Source: Allobosea sp. Root483D1
GTDB lineage: Bacteria > Pseudomonadota > Alphaproteobacteria > Rhizobiales > Beijerinckiaceae
Direction of reading: 5' to 3'
Assembly (NCBI RefSeq): GCF_001429505.1
Contig: NZ_LMJW01000018.1
Location: forward strand, 460,905 to 517,496
DNA: 56,592 nucleotides
The notes beneath the pieces are model-generated. The model was given only the letters and a program-made list of their open reading frames with translations. It did no database searches and was not told the DNA's origin. Made by a program: the position numbers and the translations under genes. Numbering within the stretch: position 1 is the first letter of the stretch; each line of letters opens with the position of its first letter. Of this stretch, positions 16,460-26,877 are shown one piece after another.

Positions 16460-18223
16460 ATGAGCGAGATGATGACCGGCGCCGAGATGGTCGTTCGCGC
16501 CCTCCAGGACCAGGGCGTGGAGCATCTCTTCGGCTATCCCGGCGGCGCCGTACTGCCGATCTACGACGCGATCTTCCAGCAGGACAAGGTCAAGCACGTG
16601 CTCGTCCGCCATGAGCAGGGCGCGGTCCATGCCGCCGAGGGCTATGCCCGCTCGGCGCCGGGCAAGGTCGGCTGCGTCCTCGTCACCTCCGGCCCCGGCG
16701 CGACCAACGCGGTCACCGGCCTGACCGATGCGCTGCTGGATTCTATCCCGCTCGTCGTCATCACCGGCCAGGTCCCGACCCATCTGATCGGCTCGGACGC
16801 CTTCCAGGAATGCGACACGGTCGGCATCACCCGCTCGTGCACCAAGCACAACTATCTGGTGAAGAGCATCGCCGACCTGCCGCGCGTCCTGCACGAGGCC
16901 TTCTTCGTCGCGGCTAATGGCCGGCCCGGCCCGGTCGTCATCGACGTTCCCAAGGACATCCAGTTCGCCACCGGCGCCTATAGTCGCCCGCGCGACAACC
17001 AGCACAAGACCTATCGGCCGGTGGTCAAGGGCGACCTCAACAAGATCAAGGCCGCGGTCGAGCTGATCGCCAAGGCGAAGAAGCCGGTGTTCTACACCGG
17101 CGGCGGCGTCATCAATGCCGGCCCGCACGCCTCGGCGCTGCTGCGCGAGCTGGCGCGGCTGACCGGCTATCCGGTGACCTCGACCCTGATGGGACTGGGC
17201 GCCTTCCCGGCGGCCGACCGGCAGTGGCTCGGCATGCTCGGCATGCACGGCACCTACGAGGCAAACCTCGCCATGCATGACTGCGACGTCATGATCAATA
17301 TCGGCGCGCGCTTCGACGACCGGATCACCGGCCGGCTCGATGCCTTCTCGCCGCACTCGAAGAAGATCCACATCGACATCGACCCGTCCTCGATCAACAA
17401 GAACGTCAAGGTCGACATCGGCATCATCGGCGACTGCGCCCATGTGCTCGAGGACATGGTCCGGATCTGGCGCGAAACGTCGCCGCAGATCGACAAGACC
17501 GCGCTCACCGCCTGGTGGACGCAGATCGATGGCTGGCGGGCGAGGAACAGCCTCGGCTACAAGCAGTCCGGCTTGGTGATCAAGCCGCAATACGCGCTCG
17601 AACGGCTCTATGAGCTGACCAAGGACCGCAACACCTACTTCACCACCGAAGTTGGACAGCACCAGATGTGGGCGGCGCAGTATCTGCGCTTCCAGGAGCC
17701 GAACCGCTGGATGACCTCCGGCGGGCTCGGCACCATGGGCTACGGCCTGCCGGCGGCGATCGGCGTGCAGATGAAGCATCCGGGCGCGCTCGTCATCGAC
17801 GTCGCCGGCGAGGCCTCGATCCTGATGAACATGCAGGAGATGTCGACGGCGGTGCAGTACCGGCTGCCGGTCAAGATCTTCATCCTCAACAACGAGTACA
17901 TGGGCATGGTGCGCCAGTGGCAGGAGCTTCTGCATGGCGGGCGCTATTCGGAGAGCTACTCGGCGTCGCTGCCGGACTTCGTCAAGCTGGCGGAGGCCTA
18001 TGGCGGCCATGGCATCCGCTGTTCCGACCCGGCCGATCTCGACCGCGCCATCATGGAGATGATCGAGACGCCCGGCCCGGTGATCTTCGACTGCCTGGTG
18101 GCGAAGGAAGAGAACTGCTTCCCGATGATCCCATCGGGCAAGGCGCATAACGAGATGATCCTGCCGGACTTCGAGGGCGATACCGGCGAGATCATCGACG
18201 CCAAGGGCAAGCAGCTCGTTTGA
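16460..18223 (+). CDS. ilvB: Acetolactate synthase, large (catalytic) subunit
   Basis: A 587-residue ThDP-dependent acetolactate synthase, the first common step to Val, Leu and Ile. The N-terminal ThDP domain shows [13 protein letters not shown] and the catalytic Glu52 in [17 protein letters not shown] central FAD domain follows, then the C-terminal ThDP domain with GLPAAIGVQ and [16 protein letters not shown], where GEA replaces the more usual GDG, as in other alphaproteobacteria. The ATG at 16460 has an AGGAGA ribosome site. It is regulated by the attenuator just upstream and works with IlvN, encoded three genes downstream. Confidence 0.96.
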   Translation: MSEMMTGAEMVVRALQDQGVEHLFGYPGGAVLPIYDAIFQQDKVKHVLVRHEQGAVHAAEGYARSAPGKVGCVLVTSGPGATNAVTGLTDALLDSIPLVVITGQVPTHLIGSDAFQECDTVGITRSCTKHNYLVKSIADLPRVLHEAFFVAANGRPGPVVIDVPKDIQFATGAYSRPRDNQHKTYRPVVKGDLNKIKAAVELIAKAKKPVFYTGGGVINAGPHASALLRELARLTGYPVTSTLMGLGAFPAADRQWLGMLGMHGTYEANLAMHDCDVMINIGARFDDRITGRLDAFSPHSKKIHIDIDPSSINKNVKVDIGIIGDCAHVLEDMVRIWRETSPQIDKTALTAWWTQIDGWRARNSLGYKQSGLVIKPQYALERLYELTKDRNTYFTTEVGQHQMWAAQYLRFQEPNRWMTSGGLGTMGYGLPAAIGVQMKHPGALVIDVAGEASILMNMQEMSTAVQYRLPVKIFILNNEYMGMVRQWQELLHGGRYSESYSASLPDFVKLAEAYGGHGIRCSDPADLDRAIMEMIETPGPVIFDCLVAKEENCFPMIPSGKAHNEMILPDFEGDTGEIIDAKGKQLV

Positions 18224-18232
18224 TCGGGCAGC

Positions 18233-18376
18233 GTCATGCTCGGGCCTGACCCGAGCATTTCAAGCGGAGTGAGGCGCCAGCCGGTGCCTTCTCGTCAGGA
18301 GATTCTCGGGTCTGCGCGGAGTTTATCCTTGGGCCGACCGAAAGTCGGACCCGAGGGCTTCGCCCGAGAATGACGG
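18233..18376. repeat. Compound palindromic repeat after ilvB
   Basis: A first hairpin, ATGCTCGGG...CCCGAGCAT (about 18236-18260), is followed by a larger imperfect unit in which ATTCTCGGGTC (18302 onward) mirrors GACCCGAG and CCGAGAATGACGG at the end. This is the GTCAT-TCTCGGG type of intergenic repeat seen in many Hyphomicrobiales. It separates ilvB from the racemase-GST-ilvN block. Confidence 0.65.
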
Positions 18377-18400
18377 CATCGGCACAGCATGGGGGACCAC

Positions 18401-19108
18401 ATGGCGACCATCGGCCTGATCGGCGGAATGAGCTGGGAATCGACGGCAGTCTATTACCGGCTGCTCAACGAGGGCGTGCGGGCGCGCCAGGGCGGGCTGC
18501 ACTCGGCCGATGTCCTGCTGCACTCGGTCGACTTCTCGGCGATCGCCGAGATGCAGGCGAAGGGCGACTGGGACCGTGCGGGGGCGGCGATGGCGGCGAG
18601 CGCGCGCCGGCTCGAGCAGGGCGGCGCAGTCTGCATCGTGCTGGCCACCAACACCATGCACAAGCTCGCCGACCACATCACGCAGGCGACGAACCTGCCT
18701 TTCCTCCATCTCGCCGACGTCACCGCCAAGGCGATCCGCAAGACGACTGCGCGCCGGCCCCTGCTGCTGGCGACGCGCTTCACCATGGAGCAGCGTTTCT
18801 ATCGCGACCGGCTCGGCGCCTTCGGCGTCGAGGCGCTGGTGCCGAACGAGGCGGAGCGGACCGACGTCCATCGCATCATCTATGAGGAGCTCTGCCGCGG
18901 GCAGGTGCTGCCGGCCTCGAAGGCGCGCTATCGCGAGATGGTCGCGCGGGCGGCACTGGAGGAGGGGGCCGACGGCGTCATCCTCGGCTGCACCGAGATC
19001 GGGCTGCTGGTTTCGCAGGCCGATTTCGATATCCCCACCTTCGACACCACGGCGCTGCATGTCGAGGCGGCGCTCGACTTCACGCTGGCAATGGAGCAGG
19101 CGGCATGA
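18401..19108 (+). CDS. Aspartate/glutamate racemase family protein (YgeA-like)
   Basis: A 235-residue PLP-independent amino-acid racemase. The start GLIGGMSWESTAVYYR and the two active-site motifs ATNTMHK (Thr83) and LGCTEIG (Cys197) are present. The first active-site position is Thr, not Cys; as I recall, this Thr83/Cys197 pair is exactly that of E. coli YgeA, an L-Asp/Glu racemase, so the protein is probably active. An ATG at 18389 is also in frame, but GGGGGA precedes 18401. It overlaps the next gene by ATGA. Confidence 0.88.
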   Translation: MATIGLIGGMSWESTAVYYRLLNEGVRARQGGLHSADVLLHSVDFSAIAEMQAKGDWDRAGAAMAASARRLEQGGAVCIVLATNTMHKLADHITQATNLPFLHLADVTAKAIRKTTARRPLLLATRFTMEQRFYRDRLGAFGVEALVPNEAERTDVHRIIYEELCRGQVLPASKARYREMVARAALEEGADGVILGCTEIGLLVSQADFDIPTFDTTALHVEAALDFTLAMEQAA

Positions 19109-19818
19109 AGCTCGTCATCGCCAACAAGACCCACTCGTCCTGGTCGCTGCGGCCGTGGCTCGTCCTCAAGGAATTCGGCATTCCGTTCGAGGAGGTGCTG
19201 GTGCCGTTCGGGCCGACCTTCGACGATCCGGAGTGGAAGCGCACCGTTGCCGAGTACACGCCGGCGCGTAAGGTTCCGTCGCTGGTCGACGGACCGATCG
19301 CTGTCTGGGATTCGATCGCCATCATCGAATACCTCGCCGAGACGCATCCGGAGCTGCCGATCTGGCCGCGTGACAAGGCGGCGCGGGCCATGGCGCGCTC
19401 GATCTCGGCCGAGATGCATTCGGGTTTCGTGGCGCTACGCAGCGCCTGTCCGATGAACCTCGCCTGGGTCCACCCGGCGCGCGATCGCGGCGAGGCGGTC
19501 GCGGCCGATATCGCCCGTGTCACCGAGATCTGGCGCGATGCAAGGCAGCGCTTCGGCGCCGGCGGCCCGTTCCTGTTCGGGGAGTTCAGCGCGGCCGACG
19601 CGATGTTCGCGCCGGTGGCCAGTCGTTTCACCACCTATTCGGTCGCGCTCGATCCTGTCAGCGCCGCCTATGTCGAAACCCTACAGGGCACTGCCGGCTT
19701 CCAGGCCTGGCGCGAGGCCGCGCTGGCCGAGCCCTGGATCGTATCCGAGGACGAGGTCGACGAACCGGTCCTGACCGATTTCCGCCCGCATATCAGCCGC
19801 AGCAAGGCCCAGCGATGA
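19105..19818 (+). CDS. Glutathione S-transferase family protein
   Basis: A 237-residue GST. The thioredoxin-like half has KTHSSWSLRPWLVLKEFGIPFEEV, KVPSLVDG and the glutathione-binding DSIAIIEYLAE. The helical half continues to FSAADAMFAPVASRF. The conserved Ser in THSSWS is the likely activating residue. It is joined by ATGA overlaps to the racemase upstream and to ilvN downstream, so it is translated in one chain with an amino-acid biosynthetic subunit. Substrate unknown. Confidence 0.9.
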   Translation: MKLVIANKTHSSWSLRPWLVLKEFGIPFEEVLVPFGPTFDDPEWKRTVAEYTPARKVPSLVDGPIAVWDSIAIIEYLAETHPELPIWPRDKAARAMARSISAEMHSGFVALRSACPMNLAWVHPARDRGEAVAADIARVTEIWRDARQRFGAGGPFLFGEFSAADAMFAPVASRFTTYSVALDPVSAAYVETLQGTAGFQAWREAALAEPWIVSEDEVDEPVLTDFRPHISRSKAQR

Positions 19819-20351
19819 ACACGACGCATTATCCGAGCGCCCCGACCGCCCAGCCGATCGCCCGCCACACCCTGGCGGTGATCGTCGACAACGAGCCGGG
19901 CGTTCTCGCTCGCATCGCCGGCCTGTTCTCCGGCCGCGGCTACAACATCGAGAGCCTCACCGTCTCCGAGACCGAGCATGAGAAGCACCTCTCGCGCATC
20001 ACCGTCGTCACCTCCGGCACGGCGAACGTGATCGACCAGATCAAGGCGCATCTCGACCGGCTGGTGCCGGTCCATCGCGTCGTCGACCTGACCCTTCAAG
20101 GCGAGGCGATCGAGCGCGAGCTCTGCCTGGTCAAGGTCGTCGGCAAGGGCGACTACCGTGTCGAGGCGATGCGGCTCGCCGCATCCTTCGGCGCGCGCAC
20201 GCTCGATGCGACGCTGACTTCCTTCGTCTTCGAACTCACCGGCACAACCGAGGAGATCGAGCGCTTCATCAAGCTGATGACCGTGGTCGGCCTGACCGAG
20301 GTCTCGCGCACCGGCATCGCGGCGATGAGCCGCGGCGCGGAGGCGATGTGA
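19815..20351 (+). CDS. ilvN: Acetolactate synthase, small (regulatory) subunit
   Basis: A 178-residue regulatory subunit. The N-terminal ACT domain (HTLAVIVDNEPGVLARIAGL, then GYNIESLTVS) binds valine for feedback inhibition. The C-terminal half contains ELCLVKVVGKGDYRVEA-like sequence and FELTGTTEEIERFIKLM. It begins within the GST stop codon. It is unusual in being 1.6 kb from ilvB, behind two unrelated genes, rather than directly after it. Confidence 0.95.
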   Translation: MNTTHYPSAPTAQPIARHTLAVIVDNEPGVLARIAGLFSGRGYNIESLTVSETEHEKHLSRITVVTSGTANVIDQIKAHLDRLVPVHRVVDLTLQGEAIERELCLVKVVGKGDYRVEAMRLAASFGARTLDATLTSFVFELTGTTEEIERFIKLMTVVGLTEVSRTGIAAMSRGAEAM

Positions 20352-20371
20352 CCCGGTAAGCTGGTTGCGGC

Positions 20372-21640
20372 ATGAGTCGCAGCCTCGCCATCATCGGGTG
20401 CGGAACCGCCGGGCTGGCGGCCGCGCTGCTGCTCGAACGGGCCGGCCACAAGGTCACGCTGGTCGAGCGCTTCGGCGAACCGCAACCGCTCGGCTCCGGC
20501 TTGATCTTGCAGCCGAGCGGGCTCGCGGTCCTCGATGCACTCGGACTTGCCGCCCCCTTGATCGCCGCTGGCAGCCGGATCGACCGGCTGTTCGGGCTGA
20601 ACGCTGATACGGGCTCCGTTGTCCTCGATGTGCGCTATGCCGCGCTGGAGCGCGAGCGCTTCGGCGTCGGCATCCATCGCGCGGCGCTGTTCGAGGCGCT
20701 GTTCGCGGCAGTGCAGAAGCGGCCGGTCGCGATCGAGACCGGGATCGAGGTCGGCGATGTCGAGACGGATAGTGGCGGAAAGGTCTGGCTGATCACGGCG
20801 AGCGATCGCCGCGTCGGCCCGTTCGATCTCGCGGTCGATGCGTCGGGCACGCGATCGCCGCTGCTGGGCCATGCCGCTGCCCCCGCAGCACGCGTGCCGC
20901 TGAGCTATGGCGCGCTCTGGGCCAATGTCCCGCTCGGCGGGGCCGGATTCGACCGCCATGCGCTGGAACAACGCTATCGCCGCGCCAGCGTGATGGTCGG
21001 CGTGCTGCCGATCGGTCGCCATGCCGGGGAGAGCGAGCCGCAGGCGGCCCTGTTCTGGAGCCTGAAGGCTGATGCGCTCGACGCCTGGCGCAACGCCGGG
21101 TTGGCAGCCTGGAAAGCCGAGGTCGAACGCGCCTGGCCGGCGACTGCGCCGCTGCTCGCGGAGATCGTCGATCCCGAGCAGCTGACCTTCGCGAGCTATC
21201 GCCACCAGACGCTGCCGCAACCTTTCGGCCGGCGGCTCGCCTTCATCGGCGATGCGGCCCATTCGACCAGCCCGCAACTGGGGCAGGGGGCGAACATGGC
21301 CCTGCTCGACGCGTATGCGCTGGCCGTGGCGCTCGATCAGGCCGCTGATCTCGATGGCGCGCTACGCCGCTATGCCCAACTGCGCCGCTGGCATGTCCGG
21401 CTCTATCAGGCGGCGAGCCGGATGTTCACGCCGTTCTACCAGTCGGACAGTGCCGTGCTGCCGTTGATCCGCGACCGGGTGGTCCCGCCATTGGCGCGGT
21501 TGCCTGGCATCGACCGGATGCTGGCGCTCCTGGTTTCCGGGCTGATCGGCGATCCGCTGCGAAGGCTGGGGTTGAAGGCGCCCGCGATTGCTGGTGAAAG
21601 CGATCGTCCGGCGCTGGCCGGGGAGGGGGCAGAGCGGTGA
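20372..21640 (+). CDS. FAD-dependent monooxygenase (PHBH-like)
   Basis: A 422-residue class A flavoprotein monooxygenase-like protein. The Rossmann motif is IGCGTAGLAAALLLERAGH near the N-terminus, and the GD motif is FIGDAAHSTSPQLGQGANMAL near residue 290. The substrate is unknown. It lies 20 bp after ilvN and overlaps the next small gene by GTGA. It may be transcribed with ilvN, but there is no metabolic link I can see. Confidence 0.88.
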   Translation: MSRSLAIIGCGTAGLAAALLLERAGHKVTLVERFGEPQPLGSGLILQPSGLAVLDALGLAAPLIAAGSRIDRLFGLNADTGSVVLDVRYAALERERFGVGIHRAALFEALFAAVQKRPVAIETGIEVGDVETDSGGKVWLITASDRRVGPFDLAVDASGTRSPLLGHAAAPAARVPLSYGALWANVPLGGAGFDRHALEQRYRRASVMVGVLPIGRHAGESEPQAALFWSLKADALDAWRNAGLAAWKAEVERAWPATAPLLAEIVDPEQLTFASYRHQTLPQPFGRRLAFIGDAAHSTSPQLGQGANMALLDAYALAVALDQAADLDGALRRYAQLRRWHVRLYQAASRMFTPFYQSDSAVLPLIRDRVVPPLARLPGIDRMLALLVSGLIGDPLRRLGLKAPAIAGESDRPALAGEGAER

Positions 21641-21855
21641 CGATCGGACTGAATGAAATCTCGCTCGGCCTCGGCGCCATCGGCTTCGCCTGCTTTGCCT
21701 GGCCGATCTACCGGCGCCTGTCGGGGAAGACCGAGGCCGAGCCGCTTGGCTCGGGCAAGAGCCTGCGCTCGCCGCTGTGGTGGGCTGGTTTCGTGCTGAC
21801 GGTGGCGGCGATCTTCCTGCAGCGGATCGCGGCGCAGCAGATGGCGGGTGGCTGA
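21637..21855 (+). CDS. Small two-helix membrane protein
   Basis: A 72-residue protein with a hydrophobic segment at each end (LGAIGFACFAWPIYRRL and LWWAGFVLTVAAIFLQRI). It starts with GTG inside the stop codon of the monooxygenase gene, so coupling supports it being real. Family not recognised. Confidence 0.65.
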   Translation: MTIGLNEISLGLGAIGFACFAWPIYRRLSGKTEAEPLGSGKSLRSPLWWAGFVLTVAAIFLQRIAAQQMAGG

Positions 21856-21931
21856 GCCGCGGCAGCGCGCTTGATTGCCGGCGGCGATTGACGGCAAATG
21901 CGCTGCGTAATCCCTTGCGAGCGAGCAGGCG

Positions 21932-22678
21932 ATGTCGATCCATCTCGAAATCCGCAGCTATCGCGGCGGCGACCGTCACCGCCACGACTATAGCCAGATC
22001 CTGCTGCCAATGCAGGGCGCGATGCGGCTCGATGTCGAGGGGCATTGCAGCGTCGTGTCGAGCCAGTGCGTCGCGATCATCCCGCGCGATCACGAGCATG
22101 ATTTCGTGCCGACGCCGGATTGCAGCATGCTCATCCTCGATGTCGAAGCCGGGGCCTTCGCCGGCGAGGCGGAGCCGGCCCTGCTCCGCGATACCGCGCC
22201 GTCGCTGACACGGGTCGAGCCCTGGTTGTGGCGGATGTTCCGCCAGCTCGGCGCCGAGGTCGAAGCCGGCGCCTGCCGGGCTGATGATGCCGCCCACCTG
22301 GCGCTGGCGGGGCTGCAACTGGTCGCACCACGCGCGATGCCCCGGCCCGTGCCGCACTCGGAACGTCGCGTCATCGCTATAGCCCGCGAGGGTGGAGCGG
22401 GGAGCGTCGCCGAGATGGCGAGGGCAGCCGGCCTCGGCCAGAGCCGGTTCCATGCGTTGTTCCGGGCGACGACGGGGCAGTCGCCCAAGCAATCACAGCT
22501 GGCCCGGCTGTTCGACGAGGCGGCCGAGCAATTGGCCACGACGGCGCTGTCGGTTTCCGAGATCGCCTATGCCCTCGGCTACCAGAACGCCTCGTCCTTC
22601 AACCGGCAGTTCAAGCGACGTTTCGGCCTGACGCCGTCCGAGTTCCGCGCCGCGGGCCGGAGTGGCCTGGGCCGATAA
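21932..22678 (+). CDS. AraC-family transcriptional regulator
   Basis: A 248-residue regulator with an N-terminal cupin sensor (HRHDYSQILLPMQGAM, CVAIIPRDHEHDF) and a C-terminal AraC double helix-turn-helix (SVAEMARAAGLGQSRFHALFR and LSVSEIAYALGYQNASSFNR, with FKRRFGLTPSEFR). The ligand and targets are unknown; nearest neighbours are the small membrane protein upstream and the HAD gene downstream. Confidence 0.92.
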   Translation: MSIHLEIRSYRGGDRHRHDYSQILLPMQGAMRLDVEGHCSVVSSQCVAIIPRDHEHDFVPTPDCSMLILDVEAGAFAGEAEPALLRDTAPSLTRVEPWLWRMFRQLGAEVEAGACRADDAAHLALAGLQLVAPRAMPRPVPHSERRVIAIAREGGAGSVAEMARAAGLGQSRFHALFRATTGQSPKQSQLARLFDEAAEQLATTALSVSEIAYALGYQNASSFNRQFKRRFGLTPSEFRAAGRSGLGR

Positions 22679-22777
22679 GCGCAGCTTCGGTCAAGTCGTT
22701 CGGAGCTTTGCCTCATCACGGGGGTGCGGGTGGTCGCTATGGTCGATGCAACTCCGCATCCATGAGGACCATTCGCG

Positions 22778-23503
22778 ATGAAACTCACCGATTTCAAGGT
22801 TCTGACCTTCGACTGCTACGGCACGCTGATCGACTGGGAGACCGGGATCTGGAACGCGCTGCAGCCGCTGCTCAGCGCCGGCCGGCTCGCTCTGGGTCGT
22901 GAGGAGGCGCTCGCGCATTTCGGCCGCGTCGAGACAGAGCTGGAGGAGGCGGGGCCGTCGTTGCGCTATTCGACACTGCTCGCCGCGGTCCATGCGCGCC
23001 TCGCCAAGGATCTCGGCGTCAACATCCATGCCGATCTGAACGAGCGCTTCGGCGGCTCGGTGCCGGACTGGCCGGCCTTTCCGGATTCCGCCGAGGCGCT
23101 GGCCTATCTCAAGCGGCACTACAAGCTGGTGATCCTGTCCAATGTCGATCGAACGAGCTTCGCGGCGAGCAACCGCAAGCTCGGCGTGACCTTCGACGCG
23201 ATCTACACCGCCGAGGATGTCGGCTCCTACAAACCCGACCCGCGCAACTTCGCCCATCTGCTGGCGCATCTGGAGACCGATCTCGGCCTCAAAGCGGGCG
23301 ACGTTCTGCACACGGCGCAGAGCCTGTTCCACGACCATGTCCCGGCCGAGCGGGCCGGGCTCGCGCGCGCCTGGATCGATCGGCGCTTCGGCATGGCGGG
23401 CAGCGGCGCGACACAGGTTCCCGCGAACCAGCCGAAGGTCGACTTCCACTTCAAGAGCATGGCCGAACTGGCCCAAGCTCACCGGAAAGCCGTCGGAGGC
23501 TGA
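22778..23503 (+). CDS. HAD hydrolase, haloacid dehalogenase type II-like
   Basis: A 241-residue HAD protein. Motif I is LTFDCYGTLIDWETG with nucleophile Asp12; motif II is VILSNVDRTSF; motif III is YKPDPRNFAHLL. The type II (S)-2-haloacid dehalogenase group has this FDxYGTL form, but the end HTAQSLFHDHVPA suggests a related phosphatase or dehalogenase. Its TGA abuts the TCA of the convergent DUF924 gene, forming TGATCA at 23501-23506. Confidence 0.88.
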   Translation: MKLTDFKVLTFDCYGTLIDWETGIWNALQPLLSAGRLALGREEALAHFGRVETELEEAGPSLRYSTLLAAVHARLAKDLGVNIHADLNERFGGSVPDWPAFPDSAEALAYLKRHYKLVILSNVDRTSFAASNRKLGVTFDAIYTAEDVGSYKPDPRNFAHLLAHLETDLGLKAGDVLHTAQSLFHDHVPAERAGLARAWIDRRFGMAGSGATQVPANQPKVDFHFKSMAELAQAHRKAVGG

Positions 23504-24058
23504 TCAGCCGCTGAAGCCACCGTCTTCGAGGAAGCTCTGTTCCTCGGTCGAACTCTCTCGGCCGAGGACGGTGTTTCGGTGCGGGAAGCGACCGAAATCG
23601 CGGATGATGTCGCGGTGGATGACGGCGTATTTGACCGAGTCGTCATCGCCCGAGGCCTCGCTCAGGGCGACGCAACGCTCCTGGTCGGCAAGATCCTCGG
23701 AGTGCATGAACGGCATGTAGAGGAAGCGCCGTTCGGGATTGTCGAAGGCCTCATCGAAGCCGCGCGCGATCGCTCGGCCTGCGACCTCGCGGGCGAGCGG
23801 ATCCGCCGCGAAGGCGTGAGCCGAACCGCGGTGGAGATTGCGCGGGAACTGGTCGAGCAGGATCAGCAACGCGTAGACGCCCTCCGGCGTCGCTTCCCAG
23901 TCCGAAAGCTCGCCCCTGGCGGCGGCATCGACCAGCGGCCGGAAGCGCCCGGCGATCTCGGCGTCGAAGGCATCGTCCTTGGCGAACCATTTGTCCGGGC
24001 CGGCCGCGCGCCAGAAGGCGAGGACTTCGGCGGCAGCAGGCGGGGTAGGCTGTGTCAT
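23504..24058 (-). CDS. DUF924 family protein
   Basis: A 184-residue DUF924 protein, an all-helical fold resembling TPR-like proteins. Signatures are EVLAFWRAAGPDKWF, LILLDQFPRNLHRG and FLYMPFMHSEDLADQERCV. Function unknown. The frame is open far upstream, but MTQPTPPAAAEVLAFW at 24058 is the natural start. Confidence 0.9.
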   Translation of the reverse strand: MTQPTPPAAAEVLAFWRAAGPDKWFAKDDAFDAEIAGRFRPLVDAAARGELSDWEATPEGVYALLILLDQFPRNLHRGSAHAFAADPLAREVAGRAIARGFDEAFDNPERRFLYMPFMHSEDLADQERCVALSEASGDDDSVKYAVIHRDIIRDFGRFPHRNTVLGRESSTEEQSFLEDGGFSG

Positions 24059-24158
24059 GGTAGGCTCCGGATCAGGCGCTCTCTTCGGGGAAGATATAGG
24101 TGCCCTGACGGCGCGCGGGCGATGAAATTTCTCCTGCATGCCCTTGCGCGTCGGCAAG

Positions 24159-24194
24159 CCGTACGGTAGATGCCAGAACCGTAACGTACGGTAC
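24159..24194. promoter_or_regulatory. Putative operator of the TetR gene
   Basis: CCGTACGG (24159-24166) is a perfect palindrome. GTACGGTA recurs at 24161 and 24186, and ACCGT-N5-ACGGT at 24178-24192 is an inverted repeat. The sites lie 12-47 bp before the TetR start and in the gap shared with divergent DUF924, as expected for TetR autoregulation. Confidence 0.6.
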
Positions 24195-24205
24195 TCTCTG
24201 GATCG

Positions 24206-25911
<1,706 letters not shown>

Positions 25912-25922
25912 GAAGGCCTACT

Positions 25923-26030
25923 CCGTCATTCCGGACAAGCGGCGAAGCCACGCAGCTCCGGAATCCAACGTAGAATGCAATGTCTTATGATGGATTCCGG
26001 CGCTCCGCTTCGCTGCGGCCGGAATGACGG
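25923..26030. repeat. Palindromic repeat, CCGTCATTCCGG...CCGGAATGACGG
   Basis: A 12-base perfect inverted repeat at both ends (25923-25934 and 26019-26030) encloses a second imperfect dyad (CTCCGGAATCC / GGATTCCGGCG). It has the form of a mobile-type intergenic unit common in this order. Confidence 0.75.
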
Positions 26031-26052
26031 CATCGAGGTTAAAGGAAGTCGA

Positions 26053-26080
26053 ACGGGCGCCCGGCAGGGCGCCCGTTTCG
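26053..26080 (+). terminator. Terminator of ilvC
   Basis: ACGGGCGCCC (26053-26062) pairs with GGGCGCCCGT (26067-26076) around a GGCA loop. The stem is perfect but the T-run is short. Confidence 0.65.
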
Positions 26081-26157
26081 CGTTGAGGAACTTCGCTTCG
26101 GGAACCGCTTCCCGCGGCAGGCGTTGATGCTCCAGTCGATGGAAGCAGGAGCGTGCG

Positions 26158-26343
26158 ATGACCGGCCAAGACGAACTGAGGCACATGGCGATCGAGCGGC
26201 TGCATCAGCGCCATGCCCGTCACGGGCTGGCCGATGTCGCCAAGCCGGCATCATGGGAAGATCAGATCCTCGTCCTGCTGCTGGGTGGTTTTCTCGCCGT
26301 CACCATGCTCGCGAGCATCCTGATGCGCGCGGCCGGCGGCTGA
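26158..26343 (+). CDS. Small single-pass membrane protein 1
   Basis: A 61-residue protein: a charged helical N-half (LRHMAIERLHQRHARHG) and one hydrophobic segment near the C-terminus (ILVLLLGGFLAVTMLASILM). An AGGAG site lies 7 bases before the ATG. First of three tiny single-pass proteins in a row. Family not recognised. Confidence 0.65.
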   Translation: MTGQDELRHMAIERLHQRHARHGLADVAKPASWEDQILVLLLGGFLAVTMLASILMRAAGG

Positions 26344-26375
26344 TACGGTTCCGAAGCCAGCCAATGGAGGCGGCG

Positions 26376-26597
26376 ATGCAAGACGACGTGAAGGAGCGCG
26401 AGGCGCGGATTCCCGAAAAGGGTGGCCAGCCGATCCCCCCAATGCGGGCGGATGTCCATTCCGATGCCGATCCGGCAGTCGAGACCCCGGTAGAGGCGAG
26501 GCAAGGCTTCCTCGACCGGCCTGTGCTGATCGTTCTCGTCGCAGGGCTGGTGCTCGCATTGGTCGGCTGGGGCATCGCTGGAATGTTGGCCTCTTGA
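26376..26597 (+). CDS. Small single-pass membrane protein 2
   Basis: A 73-residue tail-anchored-type protein with an acidic, Pro-rich N-half and a C-terminal membrane segment (PVLIVLVAGLVLALVGWGIA). GGAGG lies 5 bases before the ATG at 26376; an ATG at 26364 lacks such a site. It follows the first small protein by 32 bp. Function unknown. Confidence 0.65.
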   Translation: MQDDVKEREARIPEKGGQPIPPMRADVHSDADPAVETPVEARQGFLDRPVLIVLVAGLVLALVGWGIAGMLAS

Positions 26598-26666
26598 GCC
26601 ATCGCGACCCGGCCGAGACGAAAGAGCTCGACGACGAAGCAGACCAAGGCTGAACAGATGGAGGCG

Positions 26667-26783
26667 ATGATGACACCGATCCGATCGATGCCTGCGTCCC
26701 AAGGTTTTCAGTTCAAGTTCGCGCATCTGGCGCTGGGGGCCTCGTTTGCCCTGGTGATAATGGTCGTCTTTGGCCTGCTGTAG
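26667..26783 (+). CDS. Small single-pass membrane protein 3 (38 residues)
   Basis: A 38-residue frame with two ATG codons in a row after a GGAGG site. It has a short basic head (MMTPIRSMPASQGFQFKF) and a membrane segment (LALGASFALVIMVVFGLL) reaching the C-terminus. It is followed by an intrinsic terminator. Too short for many gene finders, but site, segment and terminator support it. Confidence 0.6.
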   Translation: MMTPIRSMPASQGFQFKFAHLALGASFALVIMVVFGLL

Positions 26784-26797
26784 CGTGCCAAGGCCCC

Positions 26798-26840
26798 AAA
26801 GCCGGCATGGTCAAATCCTGACCGGGCCGGCTTTCGTTTT
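26798..26840 (+). terminator. Terminator of the microprotein cluster
   Basis: AAAGCCGGC (26798-26806) pairs with GCCGGCTTT (26826-26834), followed by CGTTTT. Confidence 0.75.
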
Positions 26841-26877
26841 GGGATCGTGATCTCCATCGGGCTCGCCCAATCACCCC

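Noticed and set aside
16409..18148. Open minus-strand frame of about 579 codons opposite ilvB
   Set aside because: Shadow of ilvB; it would also read through the ilvB ribosome site with no supporting signal.
18401..19108. Racemase considered inactive because the first active-site Cys is missing
   Set aside because: Thr83 with Cys197 is, as I recall, the natural pair of YgeA-type L-Asp/Glu racemases, and both positions match by count.
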